From a virus, in the IMG/VR virus record IMGVR_UViG_3300032326_000971, positions 1 to 58,309 of that record: a stretch of 58,309 nt of DNA; one strand, 5' to 3'. Positions 15,324 to 24,141 of the stretch are shown here, piece after piece. How positions within the stretch are numbered: the stretch's first letter is position 1; every line of letters starts with the position of its first letter. The position numbers and the translations under genes are program-made. The notes beneath the pieces are model-generated. The model searched no databases. It was not told the origin of the DNA and worked only from the letters and a program-made list of their open reading frames with translations.

Positions 15324-17798
15324 TTGGCAGATAGTCCTTTATACATATCAGCAGCAAATAGTAATGGGGAGGCTTTAAAAAAATTCCAAATTACTACAGA
15401 CGTATCTTCTAAAAAAGATTATACCTATGGTAAAAATGTTGCACAAAGCATTTATTCTACAATCTATGGTAATCAAACTTATTTTTGGTTAAGAAATAAT
15501 AGATTTAGAAAAAATAGACAAATCGCAAACGGTAAAATAGACATGAGTGTGTTTATGGATCGTTTAGAGATGAACAGTAAAGCTAACTTTGTAAATATCA
15601 ATTGGAAGTCAATTATTATTGGTAATACAATTGTTGCAAGATTAGTTGGATCATGGATGAGTAGAAATGAAAAGGTTACTGTTACAGCTACTGATAGCGC
15701 CTCTGCAATGCTTAAAAAAAATGCAGCAGATGAAGCAGAGTTTGTGTTTCAGAATAAAGAGATATTGGGACAAATTCAACAAGAGTCTGGAATACCAATT
15801 ATACCTCCAGACCAATTTGTTGCAGAAGATAAAGACGAGTTAGATAGATGGATTACTGAATTTAATCATTTACCAGAAGAGATACAATATAGTCTTGGTT
15901 GTAATAATGTATTAGAGGCTAATGGATGGAATGATGTTTTAAAACAAAGATTATTACACGATTCAGCAGAGGTTGGATTGGTATGTACTTATACATGGAT
16001 GGATGAAGAAGGTGAAATTCATGTTCAATGGATTCGCCCAGAAAATGCAATTTATTCTTATTCTGATTTTCCTGATTTTAGAGATACCACTTATAGAGGT
16101 CATATATTATCAATGAAGATTAGCGAAATAAGAGCAAGATATGGTAAGGCAAATGGCGGCAGTTTAACTGAAGAAGATATTTTTGCTTTAGCTCAGTCAT
16201 CAAAAGAATACCAATTAACAGATAAGATCAAGTGGATGCAAGATTGGAATGTTGCTTGGTTAAGACCATATGACGAATGGAATATTGATTTAATGCAATT
16301 TGAAATTAAGACTTTAGATTCTGATGGATATACTGTTACTAAGACGAAGAAAAACGGTAGCACTATCATAAGAAAAGGCAAGCCTGAAAAATTAGATGAA
16401 AATCAACAATATTTAGAGGAAAAAAAGTGGAATATATACGAAGGTGTATATTGCCCTGTTACTCAAAAAATGATTAAGTGGGATATTAAAAAGAATATGA
16501 TTCGCCCACAAGATCCAAAAGAAATTGGCAACGCAGAATTTTCTTATAGCTTCTATATGTATGATCCATATGACATGCGTAATGTAGCTGTGCCAGAAAA
16601 GATTGAAGAGCCAATTGAACAAATGATTTTAGCTAGATTAAAGATACAACAATTAGTAGCTAAGATGGTGCCGGCAGGTGCCGCTATAGATGTGGATGCA
16701 ATGCAGGAGTTAGATTTGGGACTGGGTGACTCTGTAAAGCCATTAGACGTTCAAAAGATTTGGGAACAAACTGGTAAGCTTTACTATCGTGGTAGAGATG
16801 CCGAAGGAAATAGAATACCTGTGCCAATTACAGAATTAGCAAATTCAGGATTTTCGCCTCAATTGCAATCTTTAATTCAGTTGTATCAATTCCATTATCA
16901 AGTTTTAAAAGACGAACTTGGTGAAGATCCTAATTTGATGAACCAAGCTGCTCAACCAAGAGTTGCTGCTTCAAATATTGAGGCATCAAGAGTTTTAGCT
17001 AATAATGCTACAGAATATATGTATGATGCATATATTTATGTTATGGAAGAAACATGTAAAAAAATAGCATGTTTATTAAATAAGAGCGTTACTTATGGAG
17101 CAAAGAAATACAGAAATTTATTAAAAGAGTCTGATGTTGTAGATAGAAACTTTGTGGCTACGGTTAGAATGTTGCCACAAGCTCAAGAAATTGCTAATTT
17201 GCAAATAATGATGAACAATGCTATGGCATCAAATCCTCAATTAGTAATGTATTTAGATCCATTTAAGATTGTTAGAATTGCTAAGGAAAATGTTGAATTA
17301 GCTGAATTATATTTTAGACAAGCGCAAAAAAGATTTATAAAAACTGAACAAGAAAACGCAGCTAACAATAGTCAGCAAAATGCTCAAATTCAACAAGCAA
17401 GTATGCAAGCTAAAGCTGAGGGTGATGCTGCTTTATTAGAAAAACAAACTCAAGCAAAAGAAAGAGCGATTGTTATACAAGGAATGTTTGATTTGGCTAA
17501 GGCTAATATACCTGTTCCGGTTGAATTAAGACCTTTGTTAGCTGAAATGTTGCAAAATGTTGAGATGCCATTAGTAATGGAAAATGATCAAATGGAAAAG
17601 CAAATGCAACAAATGCAAATGGAAGAAATGCAACAGCAACAAATGGCTATGCAAGAGCAAGGTCAAGTGGGGGCAGAAGGTCAGATGGAAGGGGAGGAGC
17701 AAATGGGAGAGGAACAAATGATGATGGAAGATGGTGAGCAAGAAGAAATGTCACCAGAAGAGCAACAAATGATTATGGAACAAATGCAACAACAATAA
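15324..17798 (+). CDS. portal protein (TTG start)
   Basis: An 824-residue protein following terL, with the length, helical stem-like region and position of a portal. Features include a beta-rich wing region with conserved Trp (WMSRNEKV, WMDEEGEIHVQWI) and a long helical crown region (about 530-680). The C-terminal 60 residues are almost only Met, Gln, Glu and Gly, encoded mostly by CAA for Gln. The start is TTG (15324); no nearby ATG suits as well, and the -7 element is 19 bases upstream. It forms the DNA entry channel. Confidence 0.85.
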   Translation: MADSPLYISAANSNGEALKKFQITTDVSSKKDYTYGKNVAQSIYSTIYGNQTYFWLRNNRFRKNRQIANGKIDMSVFMDRLEMNSKANFVNINWKSIIIGNTIVARLVGSWMSRNEKVTVTATDSASAMLKKNAADEAEFVFQNKEILGQIQQESGIPIIPPDQFVAEDKDELDRWITEFNHLPEEIQYSLGCNNVLEANGWNDVLKQRLLHDSAEVGLVCTYTWMDEEGEIHVQWIRPENAIYSYSDFPDFRDTTYRGHILSMKISEIRARYGKANGGSLTEEDIFALAQSSKEYQLTDKIKWMQDWNVAWLRPYDEWNIDLMQFEIKTLDSDGYTVTKTKKNGSTIIRKGKPEKLDENQQYLEEKKWNIYEGVYCPVTQKMIKWDIKKNMIRPQDPKEIGNAEFSYSFYMYDPYDMRNVAVPEKIEEPIEQMILARLKIQQLVAKMVPAGAAIDVDAMQELDLGLGDSVKPLDVQKIWEQTGKLYYRGRDAEGNRIPVPITELANSGFSPQLQSLIQLYQFHYQVLKDELGEDPNLMNQAAQPRVAASNIEASRVLANNATEYMYDAYIYVMEETCKKIACLLNKSVTYGAKKYRNLLKESDVVDRNFVATVRMLPQAQEIANLQIMMNNAMASNPQLVMYLDPFKIVRIAKENVELAELYFRQAQKRFIKTEQENAANNSQQNAQIQQASMQAKAEGDAALLEKQTQAKERAIVIQGMFDLAKANIPVPVELRPLLAEMLQNVEMPLVMENDQMEKQMQQMQMEEMQQQQMAMQEQGQVGAEGQMEGEEQMGEEQMMMEDGEQEEMSPEEQQMIMEQMQQQ

Positions 17799-17822
17799 AT
17801 AAAAATTTAAAAAAATAAAAAA

Positions 17823-18170
17823 ATGGCAACAGTAAGTAAGCTTTTAATAAGGCTACAAAAATTTAGCTCAAAAATAAGCACAGTTGTAGATGCAACTGAT
17901 TCATTTAATGCGAACAACAGCTTCTATCAGGATTTATCTGGATGGGATTCGGCTGTAGTTCAATTAGTAAGCCCTTCTGGTACAATTAATTTTACCACTA
18001 CAAATGATGATGGTGCTATTACTGGTCAATTATTGCCAGCACCTGAAGTGCCAATTAACTGGATATCTGTTTCTGGAGTAAATTTAACATCAAAAGCTGA
18101 TGTTACATCAATTGCTGCTAGTGGTTTAGTGGCATTTGGTATTATTGGTAAATATTTAAAAATAGAATAA
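17823..18170 (+). CDS. small predicted virion protein (115 aa)
   Basis: An all-beta 115-residue protein, rich in Ser/Thr/Val with Gly turns (DLSGWDSAVVQLVSPSGTIN). It sits between portal and scaffold genes and one base before the gene for another predicted decoration protein, so a minor head or head-decoration role is likely. No family is recognised. Confidence 0.7.
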   Translation: MATVSKLLIRLQKFSSKISTVVDATDSFNANNSFYQDLSGWDSAVVQLVSPSGTINFTTTNDDGAITGQLLPAPEVPINWISVSGVNLTSKADVTSIAASGLVAFGIIGKYLKIE

Positions 18171-18171
18171 A

Positions 18172-18765
18172 ATGGCAAATTCAATAGCATATGTATTATC
18201 TAAAAATACATACCCTGATGCTTTTCAGGCAAATCTTATAGGAGTTGAACAGGGCACTCAAATAGTATATACTACAACAAGCACTTTAACAACTGCTAAT
18301 GTATTATATGCTGATAGTAGATTAACACAACCTATTTATGGAGATGGAACAAGTTGGTATGGTGTTCAGTTATTGACAAATACATCTGTACTATATGCTA
18401 TTACTATAAGTGAGAGTGGCGTAATAGCAATTGGTTCTGGAACTACTACTACTACAGCAGGTCCAACTACAACTACAACTGCTGCGCCTACTACTACAAC
18501 CACAACAGCAGCATTGCCTACCTTGTATGTTGATGCAAGCTCTTCTGTAGCGTGTTCTGGAACCTCAGTTTCTTATACTATTACCAATTATACATACAAT
18601 GGGGGTTCTGGGTTATGTAACTGTGTATCTCTAAATTCTGCTAATGTAGCTGCAATACCTAATGGTACTTTCTTTGTGTCTGATGGAACTAATGTAAGAG
18701 AAATGACTTGCTTAGGAGGCGGTACAACTTTATTAGAAGTGTCAGGTAGTTGTTTCTCATGTTAA
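18172..18765 (+). CDS. predicted head decoration/fibre protein with poly-Thr linker (197 aa)
   Basis: Three parts can be seen: a beta-rich N-terminal domain (1-88), a poly-Thr linker with AGP, AAP and AALP breaks (about 90-114), and a C-terminal domain with six cysteines (ACSGT, LCNCV, MTCLGG and the end SCFSC) that could pair in disulphides or bind metal. The architecture suggests an exposed, stalked module on the head. Thr codons are mixed (ACT, ACA, ACC), so the run is held at protein level, not by simple DNA slippage. Confidence 0.75.
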   Translation: MANSIAYVLSKNTYPDAFQANLIGVEQGTQIVYTTTSTLTTANVLYADSRLTQPIYGDGTSWYGVQLLTNTSVLYAITISESGVIAIGSGTTTTTAGPTTTTTAAPTTTTTTAALPTLYVDASSSVACSGTSVSYTITNYTYNGGSGLCNCVSLNSANVAAIPNGTFFVSDGTNVREMTCLGGGTTLLEVSGSCFSC

Positions 18766-18786
18766 AAGTTATTTAAAAATAAAAAA

Positions 18787-18820
18787 TAAAGACCACATCA
18801 ATCGGGTGTGGTCTTATAAA
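18787..18820 (+). terminator. hairpin between decoration and scaffold genes
   Basis: An 11-bp stem, AAGACCACATC with GGTGTGGTCTT (18789-18799 with 18805-18815), loop AATCG. The tail TATAAAAA is not a good U tract, so it may be a partial terminator or an RNA processing/stability element. Confidence 0.55.
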
Positions 18821-18842
18821 AATAGAAACCAAATCAGCATTT

Positions 18843-20015
18843 ATGCCAGAGAATACAGACATGTCAGCACCAATTACGCTGGCAGAAGGTTACAATCCTT
18901 TCGGGGATGAAGATGTTGTGTTACAACAACAAACAGCGGTAGATGTAACCCCTACTGCTGCAAATGAGTCAAGTAACGAACAAGTTACGGCTCAACCGGA
19001 ACAGCAACCGGAACAATCAGAGCAACAAAACAGCTCTCAGTCATTTGATCCAAATGAATTTGTAAGAGAAAGGTTTGGCTTTGAAAGCGTTGAAGAGGCT
19101 GAAAACCAATTTAGAAGGCTTAAAGAAGAGCCTAGTTTTGAGTTTAAGGACGATGTAAGTAAAACATTGTTTGATGCAATTAAAGAAGGCAAAGCAGACG
19201 ATGTGTATCAAGTTTTAAATCAGCAGAAAAAACTAGAAAGATTAACTACTGCTGAATTAGATACTGAATTAGCCATTGAAGTTGTAAAAGAAAATCTTAG
19301 ACAAAAACACAAGGAGTTAAATGAAGAAGAGGTGGAACTTTTATTTTATGATAAATTTTTCGTACCTTTAAAACCAGAACAGGGATTTGATGAAACTGAT
19401 GAAGATTATGCTAACAAGGTAAAGAATTGGGAGGCTCAAGTTGAATATACCGAAAGGAAGTTGATGATTGAGGCTAAAACAACTAGATCTGAATTGGCAA
19501 AATTGAAAAGTGAAATTCAATTACCAGATATTTATAATGAGGCAGGCAGACAAGCTCAATTTCAAGAAGAATATGAAATGATGCAATATGCTAGATCAAA
19601 TTATGAAAAAACACTTGACTCTGATTTTAAATCATTCAACGGATTTAGTGTATCGGTAAAAGACGAGGATGTTGAAATACCGATTTCATTTAATGTGGGG
19701 GATGAAGAAAAAAGCGCAATGAAGAGTCAATTAGAGGATTTTGACACGGACAGTTATTTTGAAGGCAGATGGTTTAACGAGGATGGTAAGCCAAATGTTC
19801 AACAAATTATGGCAGATAAATATCTGTTAGAAAACCGTGATAAAATATTCTCAAAAATAGCAAATGAGGCGGCATCTCAAAGATTGCTTGCTCATTTTAA
19901 AAAGAGTGGGAACATAAACATCAACCAAACCGCAACTCCTCAAGGAGCGAAACCTGATCTTAGTGGCGTTGAAGCTGAAAGGCAGAGACTAGCAGAGTGG
20001 GCATTTAGTTCGTAA
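18843..20015 (+). CDS. probable scaffolding protein
   Basis: A 390-residue acidic protein directly before the major capsid gene. It has a disordered Gln/Glu/Pro/Ser-rich N-terminus (to about residue 65), a long charged helical middle with coiled-coil character, and a small basic C-terminal helix (RLLAHFKKSGN). Position, acidity and helix content fit a capsid scaffold. No protease motif is apparent. Pure sequence cannot exclude another head morphogenesis role. Confidence 0.7.
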   Translation: MPENTDMSAPITLAEGYNPFGDEDVVLQQQTAVDVTPTAANESSNEQVTAQPEQQPEQSEQQNSSQSFDPNEFVRERFGFESVEEAENQFRRLKEEPSFEFKDDVSKTLFDAIKEGKADDVYQVLNQQKKLERLTTAELDTELAIEVVKENLRQKHKELNEEEVELLFYDKFFVPLKPEQGFDETDEDYANKVKNWEAQVEYTERKLMIEAKTTRSELAKLKSEIQLPDIYNEAGRQAQFQEEYEMMQYARSNYEKTLDSDFKSFNGFSVSVKDEDVEIPISFNVGDEEKSAMKSQLEDFDTDSYFEGRWFNEDGKPNVQQIMADKYLLENRDKIFSKIANEAASQRLLAHFKKSGNININQTATPQGAKPDLSGVEAERQRLAEWAFSS

Positions 20016-20063
20016 CTTGATATTGCCTTTGGAGGAGGCGTTAAAAACAAAAACTAAAATATC

Positions 20064-21476
20064 ATGGCAGGAATACCTACCTCAAATATTTTGCAACCGG
20101 GTAGTATCTCGTTGCAAACCCAGAATAGGCAACTTATGGTTGACCTACAATTATTAACTCCACAGTACTACAAGCAATACACTCAAAAGTATGGCAACGA
20201 AGATTTTACTTGGTGGTTAGCTGCTCATAGCGGAATGGAAGAAGTTAAAAACTTAAACTACTTCTGGTTTGAAAACCGTGGTAAATTAATGCCAGGTGTT
20301 ACAAACGAATCTACAGTTTCAGCTGGTCTTGGCGCTACTTTAACTTTAACATTAGGACAAGAAGCTTATTACAACAATGGTACTCAGACTCCATTAAGAG
20401 TTAACGAAACATTGCGTGTTGCTTCTTCTAACATTGAAGGGGTTATCATCTCTATTGACGATAGCGTAGCTTATGCATGGACTTTCCAAGTTGCTCCTAA
20501 GCAAACTGGTCAAAGATTTGCTTCTGCTGGCGTAAATCAATTGTTAGCAGGTGAGGTTTTATTATTCGGTGGTGATGCCGATGCTGGTGAAGCTTCTCAA
20601 GCAATCAATCCTTTAATCCAATTGGATCAAAGATATGACAACTATGTAACTGAAATTCGCGATGGTTGGTCTAACACTGACTTAGCGCAAATGGCTGAAA
20701 CTTACTATGAGTTCCCAGTATCTCCAGATATGGCTCAAAACGGTGTTACAGCTTTCACTTACAAAGGTATGTACAAAACATTGGTACGTTTCAAGAACAA
20801 CGTAGAGGCTAAATTAATGCGTGGTGATTTACAAAACAACGCCGCAATTGATTCTAACTCTCAAGGTTCAGTAGGTATCATCCCTAAAGTAGTTGCTGAC
20901 GGTGAAACTGTTGGTTACACTCCAGGTACATTAGATATCGCTAAATTACATGAAATCACTCGTATCATGGACGTTAACGGTTGTGCTAAGCAATCTGCTT
21001 GGTTAACTGACATCTTCCAAAGACAAGATTTCTCTGATGGTATCTTCGCTGCTTACCCAGCTGGTGCTTTCGTTTATGGACAAGGCGAGAAGTCTAAAGA
21101 AGCTTCTGTTGCTTATGGTTTCCAAGAAATCTACATTGATGGATATTTATTATCTGTTAAGAAGTACTCTCAATTCAACACTGAGGTTACAACTGGTTTA
21201 ACTCCTCAAAATGATTACTTCCGTAATTTCGGTTTAATCTATCCAATGGGAGAAACTAAGGATGCTAAAACCGCTCAAGTTTACAAGAATATCACTATTA
21301 TGTATCAACAACCTCCTCAAGGTGGTACTGTTGGTAACGGTATTCGTGTATGGCAATATGGTGGTGGATCTCCTAATCCAACAGATGGTACAATGACTAA
21401 TCAAATCGCGATGATCACTTACCGTGGTACTCGTGTTTGTGCAGCAAACCAATTCATCATCGTTCAAGGTAGCTAG
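20064..21476 (+). CDS. major capsid protein
   Basis: A 470-residue protein in the standard place after the scaffold. The opening AGIPTSNILQPGSISLQTQN, LTPQYYKQYTQKYGNEDFTWW, and the late MYKTLVRFKNN and AYPAGAFVYGQGEKSK regions suit an HK97-fold capsid protein of crAss-like Bacteroidota phages. Codon choice differs sharply from neighbours: CGT for Arg, AAC, TTC and ATC are frequent where other genes use AGA, AAT, TTT and ATT/ATA. That is the mark of the most highly translated gene and supports the call. Confidence 0.88.
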   Translation: MAGIPTSNILQPGSISLQTQNRQLMVDLQLLTPQYYKQYTQKYGNEDFTWWLAAHSGMEEVKNLNYFWFENRGKLMPGVTNESTVSAGLGATLTLTLGQEAYYNNGTQTPLRVNETLRVASSNIEGVIISIDDSVAYAWTFQVAPKQTGQRFASAGVNQLLAGEVLLFGGDADAGEASQAINPLIQLDQRYDNYVTEIRDGWSNTDLAQMAETYYEFPVSPDMAQNGVTAFTYKGMYKTLVRFKNNVEAKLMRGDLQNNAAIDSNSQGSVGIIPKVVADGETVGYTPGTLDIAKLHEITRIMDVNGCAKQSAWLTDIFQRQDFSDGIFAAYPAGAFVYGQGEKSKEASVAYGFQEIYIDGYLLSVKKYSQFNTEVTTGLTPQNDYFRNFGLIYPMGETKDAKTAQVYKNITIMYQQPPQGGTVGNGIRVWQYGGGSPNPTDGTMTNQIAMITYRGTRVCAANQFIIVQGS

Positions 21477-21499
21477 TCTATTTAGGACATTATAATTCG

Positions 21500-21535
21500 G
21501 GTAGGGGCAACTTTATTGATTGTCCCTACCTATTT
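21500..21535 (+). terminator. terminator-like hairpin after capsid gene
   Basis: 11-bp stem GGTAGGGGCAA / TTGTCCCTACC (21500-21510 with 21520-21530) with one G-T pair, followed by TATTTTAAAC. Likely partial terminator lowering expression of downstream genes relative to the capsid gene. Confidence 0.65.
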
Positions 21536-21556
21536 TAAACATTTTAAAACCATTTT

Positions 21557-22450
21557 ATGGCACGTTTAAAGGCAGTAGGTTTAGCGGAAGCTAACTTTTC
21601 ACAACAAGGTGAAATAAAGGTACAAAGACAACATGAAGAAGCAGCTCAGGCCATTGATTTAGCCCCTGCTTCCAATAACGGAACTACATTCAAGATTTTC
21701 AAATTATCAGATACTAAGAAGAATGGTAAATACCATATGGAAGGTATTGATGATGTTTGGAATGAAAAGAAAGGTAGAATGGAAAGAATTAGACTTTTGA
21801 GAGGATATCCAAGTATTTGGGTAGAGGATCAAAAAGGACTTGAAAAATCATTTGTAGAACAAAACAGAAGAAGCTTAATTTTTGACCGTAGGGTTTTAAG
21901 GGTAGCTGATTATGATATTGAGGCACTTGAGTTTTTAAGTCTTTGTAATGCTAATTTAGATAATGCAAATAGAAAGGGAACCAGAAAGGTTACTTTCTTC
22001 CAATGGAATCCACAAAGAACTGCTGAACTTGAAAGGGCAAAACGCGTTGCTAAGGTTGAGGCTATTAAGTACGCTTCATTAGCTTCTGACGAAGAAATGC
22101 GTAAACATTGTAATTTCTTGGGAATTTCGTTTGTAGATGACTTAGGTATGCCTAAATCTATGGAAGCATTAAGAAACGACTATGAACTTTACGCTGAAGC
22201 TCAACCTAATAAGTTTATGCAAAGTGCTGGTTCTAAAGAAGTTGAAATTGCATTTATAGTTAAAAAAGCATTGATTGACAATAAGATTGATACAACAACT
22301 AAGAAAGGATCAGCTTATTGGGCAAATAATGGTGGCTTCATTTGCAAGATACCAGCGGACAAAAAGCCGCATACTTATTTAGTTGATTTTGCTATGTTCC
22401 CTCAAGACGAGAGTAAGGCATTTTTAGAGCAATTGAAAAAATTGGTATAA
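21557..22450 (+). CDS. unknown protein following the capsid gene (297 aa)
   Basis: No family is recognised. It is a soluble, charged protein with mixed alpha/beta composition. The N-terminus (AEANFSQQGEIKVQRQHEE) is hydrophilic. Its position between the capsid gene and the first connector gene suggests a head-completion or auxiliary capsid protein. Confidence 0.65.
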   Translation: MARLKAVGLAEANFSQQGEIKVQRQHEEAAQAIDLAPASNNGTTFKIFKLSDTKKNGKYHMEGIDDVWNEKKGRMERIRLLRGYPSIWVEDQKGLEKSFVEQNRRSLIFDRRVLRVADYDIEALEFLSLCNANLDNANRKGTRKVTFFQWNPQRTAELERAKRVAKVEAIKYASLASDEEMRKHCNFLGISFVDDLGMPKSMEALRNDYELYAEAQPNKFMQSAGSKEVEIAFIVKKALIDNKIDTTTKKGSAYWANNGGFICKIPADKKPHTYLVDFAMFPQDESKAFLEQLKKLV

Positions 22451-22471
22451 ACTTCCCCCTCTAAATAAAAT

Positions 22472-22503
22472 AGCCCTGTAGCCTAAAAATTACGGGGCTT
22501 TTT
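22472..22503 (+). terminator. intrinsic terminator at end of capsid operon
   Basis: 9-bp stem AGCCCTGTA / TACGGGGCT (22472-22480 with 22491-22499, one T-G pair), then TTTTT. It is followed within three bases by a new promoter, so the head and connector genes are transcribed separately. Confidence 0.85.
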
Positions 22504-22505
22504 CG

Positions 22506-22513
22506 TATATTTG
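22506..22513 (+). promoter_or_regulatory. Bacteroidota -7 element TATATTTG before connector genes
   Basis: Exact TAnnTTTG match directly after the terminator and 18 bases before the ATG at 22531. Confidence 0.75.
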
Positions 22514-22530
22514 TTATATAACTTATTTCA

Positions 22531-23226
22531 ATGAATGTTAATGACATGTATCGTATTTGCCAGTTTGCGATTAATAAAGCGCAGAATGGTTATTTGACAC
22601 CAGCTGAATTTAATCTTGTCATAAATCAAGCACAGATTTCGTATCAAGATTATTTATTGGGTGAGTTTCAGCAATATCAATACGGAAGGCCACAGGCTAG
22701 GGTTAATTATAGCCAAAATGAAAATATAAGACAGAGATTAACTCCTTTGATTACCGAATCTACATTAACTATTAATGCGACTACAGGGGAAGCACCATAT
22801 CCTGCTGATTATCTGCAAGCGGATGCAATAATTACACCTGATTTTAAAAGAGTTAGATTTGTTCAGCAAGACAGTTTATATTCTTATTATAATAGCGAAA
22901 TTGATCCTGTTGTAACTAATCCTATTTATTTAATAGAGCCAAACAAATTTCAGTTTTATCCAAAAAATCTTGGTAGCGCTATTTTAACTTATGTTAAAAA
23001 TGCACCAGATATTGTATGGGCATATACAACAGTAAGCGGAAGGCCAGTTTATGCTCCAACCCAAACAGGTGCTGGAGTTACTCCTACTACGGGTACTGTT
23101 CAGCCAGTATGGGATGATGTTGATTTATTGGAAATTATTACGCGTGCATTGAAGTTAATTGGTTTAAACTTAAAAGATGGTATGGTGCAGCAATATGCTA
23201 ATCAAATAACACAAACAGGACAATAA
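22531..23226 (+). CDS. predicted connector (ring/adaptor) protein (231 aa)
   Basis: A 231-residue protein: N-terminal helices (MYRICQFAINKAQNGYLTPA), a beta-rich middle with YLIEPNKFQFYP, and a C-terminal helix. This helix-beta-helix plan and the location just after the capsid operon resemble ring/adaptor proteins that dock on the portal in crAss-like phages. It starts the connector/tail operon and overlaps the next gene by one base. Confidence 0.65.
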   Translation: MNVNDMYRICQFAINKAQNGYLTPAEFNLVINQAQISYQDYLLGEFQQYQYGRPQARVNYSQNENIRQRLTPLITESTLTINATTGEAPYPADYLQADAIITPDFKRVRFVQQDSLYSYYNSEIDPVVTNPIYLIEPNKFQFYPKNLGSAILTYVKNAPDIVWAYTTVSGRPVYAPTQTGAGVTPTTGTVQPVWDDVDLLEIITRALKLIGLNLKDGMVQQYANQITQTGQ

Positions 23227-23852
23227 TGACTAGATATGCGCTTATAGAAAGGATATTAAGACAGATATATAACGGACAACCATCCGATGATTCAAATATT
23301 ACTTTTAATTTGGTAAATCAATGGCTGAATGATGCTGTTGGTATGGCCGTTAAAAAGAATTACACAGACAATATTCAAATTGACGGTATTTCATATGTAA
23401 ACAATTCGTTTTACACTACATTTACCAATATAGATATTAATGCTGAAACTGTAGATACTGTTACTTATAGCATTGATTTGCCGGTAATTCCATACGCATT
23501 GGGTAAAAACGAGGGCGTTGCAATGTTGCAATTTGTGGGTGATAAAAAGACATCGCAAACGGCTATACCTTTGAGCATGAATCAAGTTGCTTATCAAGAG
23601 CAATTAAGACCAATTCAAAATAAAATTCTTTACTGGATTGAAGGTAAGAATATTTATGTAAAAAGTTCTATACCTTTGACAAGCTATAAGGCAACATTAA
23701 GAATGATTAGTGGTGGTGATTCAACTGACTTAACATCTACGTTAATAGTTCCAGATGATTACATGCCAATGATTATTGAATATATTAAAGGTCAATTAGC
23801 TTTTGAGAAATCAAGGCCAATAGATCAAAGTAATGATGGCGTAGATAATTAA
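23226..23852 (+). CDS. predicted connector (ring/adaptor) protein (208 aa)
   Basis: Begins with RYALIERILRQIYNGQPSDD, a helical opening resembling the previous gene's, followed by a beta-rich body (ILYWIEGKNIYVKSS) and a final helix. The shared plan with 22531-23226 and 24142-24912 suggests a stack of related rings under the portal. TAATG overlap with the previous gene. Confidence 0.65.
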   Translation: MTRYALIERILRQIYNGQPSDDSNITFNLVNQWLNDAVGMAVKKNYTDNIQIDGISYVNNSFYTTFTNIDINAETVDTVTYSIDLPVIPYALGKNEGVAMLQFVGDKKTSQTAIPLSMNQVAYQEQLRPIQNKILYWIEGKNIYVKSSIPLTSYKATLRMISGGDSTDLTSTLIVPDDYMPMIIEYIKGQLAFEKSRPIDQSNDGVDN

Positions 23853-23866
23853 AATTAAGAAAACAT

Positions 23867-24139
23867 ATGAGACCAATTAGAGATTTTGTTTTAGTAAGAC
23901 CATTTGCACCTGAAGAAATTACGGAGGGCGGATTGTTTTTGCCTGAAGGATTTAGAGAAAGAAATTGTAAAGCACAAGTTGTTTCTGTAGGCAATGGTAC
24001 TGCTAAAATTAAGATGGAAGCAAAGAAAGATGACGTTGTTTTTCACATAAAAGGAGCAGGAGAGCCTGTCATTGTAAATAATGAATTGCACTTTTTGATC
24101 CGACATAATGATATATTAGCTTACTTATCAAATAATTAA
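23867..24139 (+). CDS. GroES-like co-chaperonin
   Basis: A 90-residue chaperonin-10 homologue: MRPIRDFVLVRPFAPEEITE matches the opening strand, GGLFLPEGFRERNCKAQVVS contains the mobile-loop region and G-x-V-V-x-V-G, and the end LHFLIRHNDILAYL matches the last strand (DILA is a hallmark). In T4, gp31 of this type lets host GroEL fold the capsid protein; the same role is likely here. Unusually, it is lodged between connector genes, 2 bases before the next. Confidence 0.88.
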   Translation: MRPIRDFVLVRPFAPEEITEGGLFLPEGFRERNCKAQVVSVGNGTAKIKMEAKKDDVVFHIKGAGEPVIVNNELHFLIRHNDILAYLSNN

Positions 24140-24141
24140 AA

